Assembly (NCBI GenBank): GCA_028551475.1
Contig: CM052360.1
Coordinates: 26,420,682-26,484,681 of the forward strand
Direction of reading: 5' to 3'
From: Casuarina equisetifolia
Taxonomy: Eukaryota; Streptophyta; Magnoliopsida; Fagales; Casuarinaceae
DNA length: 64,000 nt
Positions 42,901 through 55,480 of the stretch are shown here, piece by piece. Both the position numbers and the translations under genes were made by a program. Each line of letters starts with the position of its first letter. Within the stretch, counting starts at the first letter, position 1. The notes beneath the pieces are model-generated. The model searched no databases and was not told where the DNA came from. It saw only the letters and a list, made by a program, of their open reading frames with translations.

Positions 42901-45577
42901 TGAATGGAGGGATTTAGCATGGAGTGATCACGCCATACATGTGTCTGCAAAGAATCAAACAAAATGGTAATGCTGATTCTTACAATGGGAGATGGTTTGT
43001 CTTGACTCTGAATGCATAAAGGGACTCTCTTTAACAAAACAATACAATGTGATGTGTAGGTGGTTTGCCAAGCGTTTCTTACATCCAGATATAGTTGCTG
43101 AATATGATTATATCTTCCTTTGGGATGAAGATCTTGGAGTTGAGAATTTTGACCCAAAACAGTAAGTATGGTTTACTTGTTAGTTTTCCGGAATGAAATT
43201 GCTGAAATTACAGTCCTATAACTCTAAAATTCCCTCAGCAGCAGTCTTTTTGTATCAATTCCTTGAATAGAGTATGTAACTCCAAATATTGAAAGAACTC
43301 TCTGGTATCTGGTGCAGACTAGGCAAATTGATAATATTCTTAAAAAGGTGGTACCAATGATCACGACTGATATTTTCTATGATATGCGTTGAAATCATTT
43401 TTGTGTTTATTAGTTGGAAATATAGTCATGTGCATGTATTGGAGATCATGGAAGAACGGATTGTATTGAGAAGCAAATCAAGTTTAACATATGATTGTGG
43501 GATGCAACGAGCTACTTTGCTTTCTTTTTTACCTTTCCCTCTCCTCATGGAGGCCAGATTTAGACTTCAGATCTCACAGCATACCAATCTCTTGCAGATA
43601 TCTATCTATTGTTCAAGGAGAGGGACTTGAGATATCGCAGCCAGCACTGGATCCTGGTAAATCAGAGTTGCATCATCCAATTACTATGCGTAGGAGCAGA
43701 TCAAAGGTGCACAGGTCAGTGTACTTTTCGAAAACAAATGGGATACTGCATTTCTAGATCTATAGTTCAATAGATATTACTGCAACAGCAATATTTTGAG
43801 GGCTAATACTCATTATGGTTTCACCAAACTGTAAACCGGTTACCTCTCAAAAGGGGGAAACAAAGTTACAGGCTAAACCTTAGAGATCCTGTAGCACAGA
43901 ATGCTGCAAGTTACTTGAAAATTCTTTGTGCTTCCTTGTGGTTCTAGTAATATTTTTTTTCCTTTTTTTAATGGGCTAAGTTCGTTTTGTGATCAACTAA
44001 CTGCATAGTAGCAGTATCTGTTTTAATATATTAGCAATATGTGATGATTGACTTCTACACATTTAGATTGCTTCAGTTTCTTTGAATTGGCTCCAAGGGT
44101 ATGTGATATAATTGAGTTTAAACCATTTTTACTTAATTTTGGAACAGGAGGTATTATAAGTATAAAGGCAGTGGCAGGTGTGATGATCGGAGCACTGATC
44201 CTCCATGCGTGGGGTAAGGAATCACTAGCAACTGTTTGTTGGTTCTATCTTATTTTGCTTTCTCATTCTCATAAATTTTCATACTTACGAAAAAAAAGTT
44301 CTTTGTTTCGTTACGCAGTTGGGTGGAAATGATGGCTCCTGTATTCTCAAGGGCTGCTTGGCAATGTACATGGTATATGATCCAGGTATGTTATATTTGA
44401 CCTCCGTATGAACAAACAAAGGTTTCATTATAGTCTCTTTTGCATCTTATGAACCATATCACATTGGACTGATTAAGTAGGCTTGAAACTGATCGCATTG
44501 AATTGAAGTTATATCCGCATAACTCATGTGATGCAGTAACTGGAATCCACGCTGCAAACCTAATTGTTGAGGAAACCACTATTAAATAGTACATAAAATT
44601 ATCTTGATAGAAACGGTAGAATTTAGATAATAACAGTATAATCAGGTCAGTCAAGTCAATGACACCATGATTTCAACCTGCAGTTGCTAGCTTTGGAAGA
44701 GCTTTTCTTCTTTCAACTTTGTACTGCATCTTCCTGTCCACGTTTTCTTTAACGGTTTTCTCCCTTTCAGAATGACTTGATCCATGCATGGGGCCTTGAT
44801 AAGAAGCTCGGCTATTGTGCCCAGGTAACTATTACTGTTCTAAAGCTTCTTTTTCAGCGCCCTTGGGATCTTTCTGACATTTGGCCTATTTTTCAGGGTG
44901 ATCGAACTAAAAAAGTCGGTATTGTCGATTCCGAGTACATAGTGCATCTGGGTCTTCCCACACTTGGTGCCTCAGACGGAAATACAGTGAGTCTTCTCTG
45001 AATTCTCAGATAGCAATATTTAGGAGGGGGTCGGTAAAAAGAAAATACTCATGCTTAATAGTTGTCTTCTAGTTTTTTATGGCTCAAAGCATCTCAAGTT
45101 GTATAAACTTACTCACAATTATGTATCTTTTTGTTGAATTTTTGGGCTGACTTTCACTTTCTATGTATCCTTATTCATGCAGTCAAGTAATAGTTCTGCG
45201 GATCCTTCTTTAAATGGAAGCTCAAAATCTGCTGCGCCAGTACGTTTACCTAAACCAAAAGTTGCTTTCTACCGGATTTTCCATTGATGTATTCTGAGAG
45301 TTATTCCTTTATTAATTCTGCAGGCACCAGCAGACTCCCAACAGTCCAATCCTAGATCTCTGGTACTGTTCATGTCCCTCTATTTATGCAGAAAATGTAC
45401 TTCCGTTTTAGTTTACGCAGAGAATCCACAAACTAATGCGTAACAATTCGTATGCAGGTCCGAATGCAGTCGTTCATCGAAATGCAGATCTTCAACGCAA
45501 GGTGGAATAATTCGTCGAAGGATGATCTTTGTTGGGTTGATCCATTTCAACATGCAGTGAAACAAACTACAAACTGA
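39999..45577 (+). CDS. DUF707 family protein, type II membrane protein
   Basis: Fifteen exons: 39,999-40,016; 41,071-41,190; 42,158-42,217; 42,350-42,451; 42,682-42,765; 42,848-42,966; 43,060-43,161; 43,598-43,714; 44,148-44,213; 44,319-44,385; 44,771-44,824; 44,897-44,986; 45,183-45,239; 45,324-45,362; 45,458-45,577 (TGA). All introns are GT-AG and phases fit, giving 404 residues. A membrane anchor (CLILISLICGAYFIGNAFV) is at about residues 22-40. The DUF707 domain covers about 95-345: NLLAIAVGIKQKD, NFVVMLFHYDG, DYIFLWDEDLGVENFDP, WVEMMAPVFSRAAWQCTWYMIQNDLIHAWGLD in parts. The IFLWDED acidic motif resembles a glycosyltransferase DxD, but activity is unproven. Databases often label this family 'lysine ketoglutarate reductase trans-splicing related', a name without clear biochemical support. 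The Ser-rich tail is variable. Confidence 0.93.
40017..41070 (+). other. Intron 1 of the DUF707 gene
   Basis: A 1,054-base first intron between a six-codon first exon and exon 2 (GTAAGC donor, TTTTTCAG acceptor). It is T-rich with several open frames that have no motif. Long first introns near a leader often carry expression-enhancing signals; none can be named here. Confidence 0.8.
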
Positions 45578-47400
45578 TTTACTTTGTGGAGCACTCGTCC
45601 AAGCAAAAGACAAGGTTGATCACTGTTCACACAAGCAACCAGAGTCAACAATCAGGCATTCATGCCATGCGCCCGATTCTGTGGTAATGCAAAGCCTCGG
45701 AAAACTGCTGATGAAGAACTTGTGAAGTGGCATGATCGAGCATTTTATCATACAGATTTTGTCCTGGTCAGGAGTTCACCAATTCTGCTGTCAATAGAAT
45801 TTTTATCATTCATTTTGTGAAAAAGAGTACAGAGAAGGATTTCTCATCACAAAGGAGAAATAAGAGATCCACCAGACACAGAAGATTTTTTTCCAAGGAT
45901 TGTTGACAACAGTTTCAACACAAATGTACATGTTCCTTGTAGTTGTAGGCATTTGAAAACCCATGTAATTATTCATGCGAGTCAGTCTTTTTGGACCTGG
46001 AATTTGGTTCTATTTCTTGTTCATGATTCATCTCCGATGTCAATGTATTCATGTTCTCTGAATTCTTGCTGAATATTTAGATTCTGAGTTTCAGGATCGG
46101 CCATTTTAGGCTTGCTTGCAGATTACAACTGGTTAATTCGTTGCCTTTCAGTAAGCAAGTGAAATCATGATTGAACAACAATGTGAAAACAGCCGATTCC
46201 CTGCTTTGAGCAGGGAATGGTAAGAAAATACTGCTAACATAAAAAATGGAAACACCTTAAAGGTAACATGAAATTCTAAATCATACGGCCAGCACTATTA
46301 TTTGAGCAATAAAATTTTTTAATTCTATCTTTTTTTTTATTATTATCTCTCTTTATCTGTGCTTTCCAATTTTCAAAAACATATTTCTAATTGTACATTT
46401 ACTATTTATATAAATAGTAAAATCAAACAAAATTATGAAAAATATGATTTTTAAGTTCTTTAATGCTTTACATCAAAATCCGTAATGGTGACATGATTAC
46501 TGACTTATTTGTAGCACTTGTCTCCAAGATTCATTACAAGGCTATGATTTTAACTTTTGAAACTAAAACTTTAAGTTAAACAATCATGTAACTTATTTAA
46601 GAGCATGTGTTATTCAGAACATCTTAATCTAAGTATAACATTTAGATATATGAGTTTGAATACATGCATATAAAAAATAAATAAAAACTTTAATATGTAA
46701 CCCAAAAACAACTCTTCTTCCCCTCCAAACCTTAGGTTAGTGATTAATTACAAGCCTTTCAACCAAGCCCTTAAATGGAATGCATCTTACACCTAATAAA
46801 AAAGATCTACTATAGAAATTTCAGGAAGCAAAAAGCCTTTCAAAAATTGGCATAGAGTTTAAAATTTGATAAATTTGGATAAAGATGAAGTCAAGTATAA
46901 GATAACCTTCACTATATTTTTTAGTCAATTCAACTGAAATATGTTGTTATCTGGATGACAAATACCTTGTTAAAATTTCAAAATATTAAAGTCAAAAGTT
47001 TTACATTGAAACATATGAGTTTTAAGTATTGTTTATATATAAGAAAAATGTCCACTTAACTTTTAAATTAGCTTTTTTAAAAAAATTAAATTTAATTATG
47101 ATACGGTATTAGAATTTAAATTAATTTACTACAATGTTTTTTTAACCTTTAGTTTTTAAAGTGTGTTGAATGTGTAAGAAATATTTATTATATTTTGTTC
47201 AACTTTAAGTCTAAAATACATTCTATGTACCAAAAAATGTTGAACAAAATATAAATTATAGTTATTTAATTTTTAAAACTAATGTTTACATTGAACTTTA
47301 TGCCTATTTTTAATAAAAAAAGGTGACAAATGATATATTCAACTCTCATTCTCCGTTTGTAGTTGAACTGAAAACTGTAACTTTAAGGGCCTTCTCACAA
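45578..47400. other. 3' UTR of the DUF707 gene, then AT-rich intergenic DNA
   Basis: 45,578 to about 46,080 is of coding-like composition and is likely the 3' untranslated region, with possible poly-A signals near 46,045. From 46,230 to 47,340 the DNA is very AT-rich with no gene or clear element. Confidence 0.5.
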
Positions 47401-47557
47401 AAAACCGCAAGGAGAACTCTCTAGACACAAGCGTTTGAACTACACTCGCCCCTAATCCAAAACCTTGCTCTTTAGCTACTAGGGTTTAGGCAACAGCCCT
47501 TCTCGTCTCTCTCACTCTCTGTCGATCACGCATACGCAAAGAGATAGAGACACCAGC

Positions 47558-50478
47558 ATGTCACTCTTCCGCCTCCTCGTCCTCCGTTCTCTCCGACGCT
47601 CGTCCGTTGCTTCTTTTCCCACCACTCAAAACTTAACCGTACCGGTAAGCCCATTTCTCGATCACCTGCAGAACGCAAACAACGCGTTTCGAGCCACGTC
47701 GACGCGGGGCTTCGCGTTCTCGTCGGCTGAGGAGGCTGCGGCGGAGAGGCGTCGCAGGAAGCGTCGGTTGAGGATCGAGCCGCCGCTGCACGCGCTGCGG
47801 AGGGACCCGAGCCAGCCCCCGCCGCAGCGCGATCCGAACGCGCCGAGGTTGCCGGAATCGACGTCGTCGCTGGTGGGGCCGCGGCTGAACCTCCACAATC
47901 GGGTGCAGTCGTTGATCAGAGCCGCCGACCTGGATGCCGCCTCCTCTGTGGCGCGCCACTCTGTGTACTCCAATACCCGCCCTACCGTCTTCACATGCAA
48001 TGCCATTATTGCCGCCATGTACCGCGCCAAGAGGTGTGTGTTTTTATCATGGAGTTTTATACATAAAGGCCTAGTTTTCTAATTGGGATGATTTATTAGG
48101 TCAGCCGTAATGTGCCCAGCACCCACTTCGGTGTGACGAGTAGCTGTGTTGATTGTAGTAAAAGACCCAATTTTTTTTGGTTAGGACCGTTGGTTTGGGG
48201 AAGGTTCAGCGAGGCTATTGCTATATTGGCCACTTAATACTTGAGCATTGCAGCATATCTGCCTAAAATTTTTTATCTTTTGGAACTAATTGGTTTGATT
48301 TTTAACATTATACTGTTCTTCTGTTTTAATCTTTTGTTTTCTTTTACACTTTTTATCTGGTTTCAGATTTTAGCATGATACCTGTTATTTCGTTTATTTT
48401 CTCTTATCTTGTGTTGAACTGGGATTTAGGATGATGGTTAAATGTGATGTTTTTACTGGTATAGGTACAATGATGCTGTGGCTCTATTCCAGTACTTCTT
48501 CAACCAATACAACATTATCCCGAACGTTGTGTCTTATAATAATTTGATTAATACCCATTGTGATGAGGGGAGGGTTGATGAGGCCTTGCAAGTTTACCGC
48601 CACATAATTGAGAATGCGCCATTTAGTCCATCATCGGTCACATACCGGCATTTGACGAAAGGGTTGATTGATGCTGGGCGGATTGAGGAGGCAGTGGATC
48701 TTTTGAGAGAAATGTTGAATAAGGGGCAAGGTGCGGACTCATTAGTTTACAACAACCTGATTAAGGGGTTCCTAGAGTTGGGGAATCTGGATAAAGCAAA
48801 TGAACTTTTTGATGAGCTTAAGGAGAGGTGTCAAGTTTATGATGGGGTTGTGAATGCAACATTTATGGACTGGTTTTTTAATCAGGGGAGAAAGGAGGAG
48901 GCAATGGAGTCATATAGATCCTGGCAGCATCGCCAATTTAGGATAGTGCCTGCTACGTGTAATGTTCTTTTGGAGGTGTTGCTTAAGCATGAAAAGAAAA
49001 AGGAGGCTTGGGCGTTGTTTGACTTAATGCTGGATAGTCACATCCCACCAAATACCCAGGCTGTGAATTCAGACACATTTAACATAATGGTTAATGAGTG
49101 TTTTAAGCTTGGCAAGATTGAGGAGGCAATTCCCACATTTAAAAAGGTGGGAACAAAGCAAAATTCGAAGGCTTTCCAAATGGATGTTGCAGGGTATAGT
49201 AATATCATTGCGCGATTTTGTGAGAATGGGATGTTATCAGAGGCAGAGATGATGTTTGCAGAACTGTCTGCAAAGTCGTTGTCTCCAGATGTTACTTGTC
49301 ATAGGACTTTGATTGATGCATTTTTGAAAGCAAACAGGATTGATGATGCTTTAAAGGTGCTCAACAGAATGGTTGATGCTGGCTTGAGGGTAGTTGCTAA
49401 TTTTGGCAACAGGGCTTTTGATGAATTGATCAAGAATGGCAAGGTAATGGATTGTGCACAGATCTTGTCCAAAATGGGAGAAAAAGATCCTAAACCAGAC
49501 CCTACTTGCTATGAGGTTGTGATCAAGGGACTTTGCGATGAAGGTATACTGGACAAGAGCCAGGATTTGCTAGGTGAGATGATGAGGTATGGTGTTGGAC
49601 TTACTCCGGCATTGCAGGAATGTGTAAATGAGGCTTTTGGGAAAGCTGGGCTTAGTGAAGAGCTTGAGAGACTTTTACGTTTGAATTGGTGGGGATCCGC
49701 ACCTCTGCCATCAAGAACACCTCCTCAAACTGCTGGACCTTCCCATTCACCTCTCGGATCCCCTCAAATGGCAAGGCCACAGTACACACCATCTGGGCCC
49801 CCTCAAATGGCAAGACCACAGCACACACCATCTGGACCCTCTCAAATGACATGGCAGCAACACTCTCCCTCAGGACCCACCCAAATGACTGAGCAACAGC
49901 AGCCAGCAGCAGGACCTCCCTCATTTACAGAACGGCATCATCCTTCCTGGGGATCGACTCAAAGAGAAGGGCTATCAGGATCTGCGCAAATGGCATGGCA
50001 GCAGCATTCACCATCAGGACCTACTCATGCGGCTGGACTGCAGCATCCACCAACTGTAAACCCGTCAATGGCTGAAAGACATCATCCTCCACATGGACTG
50101 ACTCAAAGTGAAGGATCACCAGGACCAACACAAATGGCTTGGCAGCAGCACTCTTCACCGGGACCTGCTCAAATGGCATGGCAGCGACACTCCCCATCTG
50201 GACCTCATATGCCTGGACCTGAGTACCGCCCATCAGGAAACCCTGTAACGAGAGAATCTTATCATCCGCCATCTGGATGGGCTCAAACAGAAGGGATGCA
50301 GCACTCACAGTCAGGACCTCCTCGAATCCCTGTAATGACGGAATCATATCATCCACCATCTGGATGGGCTCAAACAGAAGGGCTGCAGCTTTCCCAAACA
50401 GGACCTCCTCAAATGAATGAATCCCATAACTCATCATCGGCAATTCCTCCAACAGCAGAACAGGTAGCAGCAGTGTAG
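47558..50478 (+). CDS. GRP23: GRP23-like pentatricopeptide repeat protein
   Basis: Two exons, 47,558-48,033 and 48,465-50,478, joined by a GTGTGT/ATAG intron within an Arg codon; 829 residues. The N terminus is Arg/Ser-rich and could be an organelle targeting signal (MSLFRLLVLRSLRRSS), followed by a basic patch (ERRRRKRRLRIE, about 61-72). PPR motifs fill about 135-560 (VVSYNNLINTHCDEGRVDEAL, SLVYNNLIKGFLELGNLDKANEL, TCYEVVIKGLCDEG). From about 567 to the end is a Pro/Gln/His/Ser-rich tail with repeated MAWQQHSPSGP-like units, the WQQ domain that defines Arabidopsis GRP23. GRP23 is essential for early embryo development. It has been reported to bind an RNA polymerase II subunit and, later, to act in mitochondrial RNA editing; I recall both from the literature. 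Intact here, with no stops. Confidence 0.95.
49690..50470 (+). repeat. Coding repeat: WQQ/PSGP tail of the GRP23-like gene
   Basis: Imperfect units of about 14 codons, for example QMARPQHTPSGP, QMTWQQHSPSGP, QMAWQQHSPSGP, and a longer duplicated block ESYHPPSGWAQTEGMQ / ESYHPPSGWAQTEGLQ at about 50,257-50,390. Reading frame is maintained throughout. Such arrays expand and shrink between relatives, so tail length is likely variable. Confidence 0.9.
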
Positions 50479-51474
50479 TTTGATGCTCTGACATTAGGCC
50501 TTTGATATACTGGTTTTCCAATGTCCTGGTTTTGAACAAGGGAGATCGTTACATCGCTGTATACATTTAGTGTCTCTTTGTGGCACATAGTTTGCGGTCG
50601 TCTGTTTCACATGAGCATAATAATGTCAGAGTTTTAGTAGGGTTATAAGGGTCTGTTGTGATTGTTCGGTCCCTCATAGAGTCAGCCTGATCCGAGGAGC
50701 TAATTATTTGTGTACTCTGCAACTTCACATATTTATTAAAGATGTTCTTCCTCTTAAATAATCTTGGTGATCTTCATAATAATGCATGGACGTGCTGGTT
50801 AGCTTTGTGGCCTAGGATCAATTTATCTTTTCCCTTTAATGAACTTGTCATGGTCTGGAATGTTCAGTTCATTAAGAACTTTCTTATGTGGGATTATTTG
50901 GCTAGATTCTATTAGTCACAACTACCACACAAAGTTGCACTTTGGTCAGCTGCTAGCATTTCTTAGTTGTGTAAATAGATTTGAAGCGAAGGTAAATAGT
51001 CATCTTTGGCAATTAAGTTTCTAACTATAGTCTATGAATGTGAGGCTTAGAAAACTTAAGGTATTAAGAGAAGAGAGTAATCTTCAAATTTTCTGTCCTT
51101 GTTTATACCTAAAAGGGTTAAGGTTTAAGACAACTCCTTTCCTCTGATACACTCCAACTCCCTTCTTGGAAGCAGAACAGTGGTGCCATTTCACCTGAAA
51201 GGTATATTTGAGAAAGCAAAGTACTTACTTGCTACAATTGCATGTAAAAGAGGACTATTCAGGTTTCAATGGTTACACTTTTCTTTACATTCATGCTTTT
51301 TTTTAATTTTTTTTTCTTGGAGAGCTGATATTTCTTAAAATTCCTGCAACAGTGATAAATTCTCTCAATGGGACAAAACTTGCTGTACATTAGTACCCGA
51401 AAAAGGAAAATAAAACTGACCCAATACTACATTTTCTCGAGAAAGTGAAAGAATTTCTAAAAGAATCATGAATT
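50479..51474. other. Convergent 3' ends and intergenic DNA
   Basis: The GRP23-like gene (plus) and the glycosyltransferase gene (minus) converge here. 50,479-50,760 is probably GRP23's 3' untranslated region (AATAAT near 50,620, TTAAATAA near 50,755). No further gene is seen. Confidence 0.5.
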
Positions 51475-54400
51475 TCAAAATTTCATTACTGTTGAGCTCA
51501 TGTTAAGCAAAGGCTCCAGCGTACATGGAGCAAACTTACGGGCAAAGAGATAACAGGTGGATATCATCCCGGAATTATACGAACAGAGCGTGCCGTTGTT
51601 CCTTATGGTCCGTATCAAGTCTTGTGTGATGTTTTCCTTTTTATACATCGCCGGATGCGGACCGCCGGCGGACCAGTCAACCCAAGTCACCGTCCGGTTC
51701 GAGTTCTGAGAACCGTGGAACATGTTCAGGTAAGTCGGAAGATAATGCTCGTCTGGGTAGCAAGCGGGAAGGCAGTGTTTTCTGAAGAGGGTGTAGTACT
51801 TGGTGTCGGCGACAATGTGAACGGCCAGCGTCCGGTGAAGTTCGAACCACTGAGACCCTTTTCGCCATTGACGGAGGTGTATATGGGGACGCATATGGCG
51901 ACTGTAGCGACCGCGTCCGTAGCGGGTGGGTTCGTCGTAGGATTCGACGAAGCTGTGTGCAGAATCGATGAGGTACTTGTAGACGGTCGGAAAGTTGTAG
52001 ACCGGAATGCAGCTCTCGGAAAGAAGAACAAATCGGTCGTTTGAAAAGTCGAGCAGGGCGTTGGCCAGAAGGCGCCTCTCGGCGTCGGTTAGTGTTGCCG
52101 ATCCCCATGCAACAGTCTGGATAAGAACAGAATGGTTCAGTGAAAGATAGATGGAAGGTATAAGTAGTATAATGTTTCATCAAAGGCTAGATTTTGAATA
52201 TCATTGCCGGAGAATTGACAATTTCCCAATGTGATAGAAAGGCTTAGTTTTTCCTTGAATATAAATTTCATATAAATATAAGCAATATGTTATTCATTTT
52301 GGTTCTCATTCTATCTTTTGAGTATGTTTAATTTCACAAAGGAAGAAACGTTACACCTGAAACTAAGTTTAATTCAATTCAATCTTCCCAAAATGAGTGA
52401 TTAGAGGAAAGAGATATTTCTACTTATAGCGAAGATATCAGGTCAAAATAAAAATGAATCAATGTAAAAGCAACACAAAATCTATGATGTGCAGATGAAT
52501 GTAGCTGTTGGTGAGTTGTCAGCAACGCAAGGAGTCTTCTTTTGAACTATACCAGTCCATCAGCTTTTGCAGGTTCTTATGTAACAATATGGGGTCTCTT
52601 CAATTAGAATCCATGACTGCAGTTATGGATGAAGAACTAATGCATCTTTGGTAACTCCAAAATATGAAATCGGGGACTTCTAGGGCTAGATTTTGAACCG
52701 TGAAAATTTGGCCCGATACGCAACATTTTCAGTGATGGAAAGGGTGTTGAGAACCATTTAAAAAGGGAGAGGTTTTATTTACAAACGGGGCTACTGAACC
52801 CGCGCTCAACAAAAATTTAAGATCATCCATAGCAAAGTAAAGATAATTTACAACTCTTTTGCTCCTATTGACAAATCTAAATACTTTATCTAGGAGTGCC
52901 TTCCAAAACTATTATTAAAGATATGTTTAGGGGATAAATTTCAAAGTTATCCCTATAATGGATATATGTGCTTTGTTTATCATCTTCAATTCTCTTCTAA
53001 CATTTTATTGCAAAAACAATACTTCATCTTAATATACCCAAAATTTAAAACATTTGGAAGAAAATTCACGGTTGTAAATCCAATAATCTTAAATCTTCTC
53101 TTGCATTTTTAGATAAGAAGCATTAAGTTAAAAAAACACTTTATTTCAACATTTTATGTATTCTATCCATCATTCTCAATTCCCCTTTAACATTATATTG
53201 CAATGACAATACTTCATATGAACATGTACTAAAATTCAAAACATTTAGATGAAGATCCATTGTTAAAAATCCAATCATCTTAAATCTTCTCTTGCGTTTT
53301 TAGACAAGTGTTAAATTAAAAATAAGTTGTAATTTTCTTTTCAGTCCTATATGAGATTAGAAATGAAAAGGATAAGTTCCAACTGCTTTGCACCTAATGT
53401 TTACTAGTTCAGTCTCATGTTTTCTGTTGTGCTCTCTGTTTTAATCTCAATTCAAGCACTTTCTTGGCAGCTTAACTTTCTATTGTATCTTATCATCAAA
53501 ATTATCAACTACACTTACTGGTTCCTCCATTGCACTCGGTTTTTCAGCCAAAAAGGATCAAAGTCACATTCCAAACCTCAGCCTTCTCTGAAAAGCATCC
53601 TCCTCAACCAAACAACGAAAATCATAACCAACCCTGTGCATCCTATTTGCTTCAGAATTAGCCACTGCTAACCATCATGCAGGACAATCTCCAAATGGCC
53701 AAGTCTCCTCTACTGTCCCAGTTAAAATTCTCAACTTCTTTCCCTCCAAATGAAGTATAAATACTCTTTTCCCCATATTGTTAATCATATTGAAGGGGAA
53801 ACAAATCGGTAAATTGAAGTCTAACACTCTGCTTTTCTACAGCCAACTCAAAGAAAGCTAATTCATCCATTTAAGTCAAGAGCAGGCACCAGGAATTCAC
53901 ATTATTGATTTCACTTAAAGTCACTTCCTACTTAAGACCCGTTTGTAAGAAGGGGAACTATTTATTTATGTATAAAGGATTTCACACAAGTTCCAAACAA
54001 CATAATGAGACAAAAGTTTCAGGAGTTCGAGGTTTTACACCTACACTACGAATTTTTTATACGTATGTTCTGATATCATGCTGTGAAACCAGACAAAACC
54101 AGATTATGATATCATTTGGCGTGTTATATGCACTGCAAAGTCTTATAATTCCTTCAAATACAGAGAAGACTCGCACCTGACTCGGGATTTCACGTCCATA
54201 GAAAGGCGAGTCGCGTGACACGTTGAGAACATAGCCCGGAGGCGCATGGACATAGATAGAGAACAAGTCTCCACCTCCGGCTCCTATGAAGAATCTCTCC
54301 CACAATGGCAGCATCGGCAAGGGGCCTCTCGTCAAGAACATGAACGCGACCTTCGGCACTCTCGTCTTGTATGGATACTCCTTCTTGGGCACCATCGACG

Positions 54401-54722
54401 CCCTCCACAGCAGCTCGTCGTCGTACATTCGATGCGTTATATTAGTCGGCTTCAGAAAGGCTTCCATGCTCATACAGTCCACGACCTTCTCGCATTTTCT
54501 CACGACTGTGGCGGCGGCGGGGGCGGCGGTTGTGCAATTAGAGTAGGGCTCGGCGGTTGAGGCGAAGATGTTGCGATTGAGGTGCGACGTGGTGGCGAGG
54601 CCGATCACGACGCCGGCGACGAAGACGACTAAAAATGAAAGGATTTGGACCAGTTTTGACAGACCCAGGTACTTCTCCCCGGCTTCTTCTTTGGCCCCGA
54701 TCCTGCCATTGCTCCGCCGCAT
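51475..54722 (-). CDS. Core-2/I-branching glycosyltransferase (BC10/DUF266 type)
   Basis: Two exons on the minus strand, 54,722-54,177 and 52,116-51,475 (TGA), with a GTGCGA donor and CCAG acceptor in phase 0; 395 residues. I chose the ATG at 54,722 (MRRSNGRIG); upstream in frame there is only GTG and then a stop. A type II signal anchor is at about 24-44 (VQILSFLVVFVAGVVIGLA). The catalytic domain follows: KVAFMFLTRGPLP, WERFF, LFSIYVHAPPGY, then in exon 2 AERRLLANALLD, RFVLLSESCIPVYNF, YSRHM, QWRKGSQWFEL, CYPDEHYLPT and TVTWVDWS. The family is GT14-like, Golgi-located; rice BC10 affects cell-wall cellulose and arabinogalactan content, but the exact reaction of this member is unknown. All core motifs are intact. 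Confidence 0.93.
52117..54176 (-). other. Intron of the BC10-like gene with an internal duplication
   Basis: A 2.06-kb intron. 52,975-53,136 and 53,163-53,318 are a diverged tandem pair (offset about 188): both contain TTCAATTC, AACATT.TATTGCAA, CAATACTTCAT, AAAACATTT, AATCCAAT.ATCTTAAATCTTCTCTTGC and TTTTAGA. No coding domain or full element is recognised inside the intron. Confidence 0.75.
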
Positions 54723-55480
54723 TGGGTTGGTCCAAAATCCAAAACCCCGAACTCCCCAATATCCAAATTCAAAACTTCGAAATTCTCTGTTCCTCTCCCT
54801 GTTCACGCTGCCATTCGATCTTCAGCTTCTCCGGAAGTGATTCGCGTTCTTGCAGCTTCTTCGCCACCCATCAAAGATTTCCGCATTGAATTCTAACTTC
54901 TTGAAATTCGAACCGGATTCTCCACCAAAAAACGCAAGATATCAAAACTGTAACTCCTTGAAAACGAGGTATTCAATTTTGATCCCTAGACCATCAAAAA
55001 CAACCAGGAAATCAACAAAATTCGGATCAAAACCGTGAAATCGAATCGTTTTGTCAAAACCGGACAGGATACAAATGTTGGGCAATGCGTGAACAGTGAA
55101 TGGATCGGAGAGAAACGCGAGAAAGAAAGAGAAAGAGAAAGAGAAAGAGTGGGGTAGTTGATGATATTGATAGAAAACATACAGGAAGATTTGGAGAGAT
55201 AAACCACGAATGAGTTCGAGAATATTAGAAAACAAGAATCCCTGAATCTCACGCTTGACGGTGACGCTTCGCAATTGGAAAATAACATTTGTGAGATGTT
55301 TGGTTGCCAAGGAAGGAATTGCGGTTAGAAAATTCCGGAAACGGTGTACGCAGGCCCGTCGACTGTGTGCCGTAGAGTCAAGCGCTTGCAACATCATGCG
55401 CACGATCCACTCTTATTCTCGTCATGCAGGCACGTTTCTTGAGGACCACCGGAACCTTGGTTGAGTTTGAGAATCATTAT
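54723..55480 (-). promoter_or_regulatory. Upstream region of the BC10-like gene
   Basis: 54,723-55,080 is likely 5' untranslated sequence. 55,119-55,150 is a purine GAAAGA/GAGAAA array on the plus strand, thus a CT-rich microsatellite on the coding strand, a common leader or core-promoter feature in plants. No TATA box is convincing. Confidence 0.4.

Noticed and set aside
49652..50539. Minus-strand frames opposite the GRP23-like tail
   Set aside because: Low-complexity coding on the plus strand keeps the opposite strand open; these are shadows.
51622..52183. Other frames across the glycosyltransferase second exon
   Set aside because: The frame carrying SESCIPVYNF and PDEHYLPT motifs continues unbroken from 52,116 to 51,475; alternatives have no family match.
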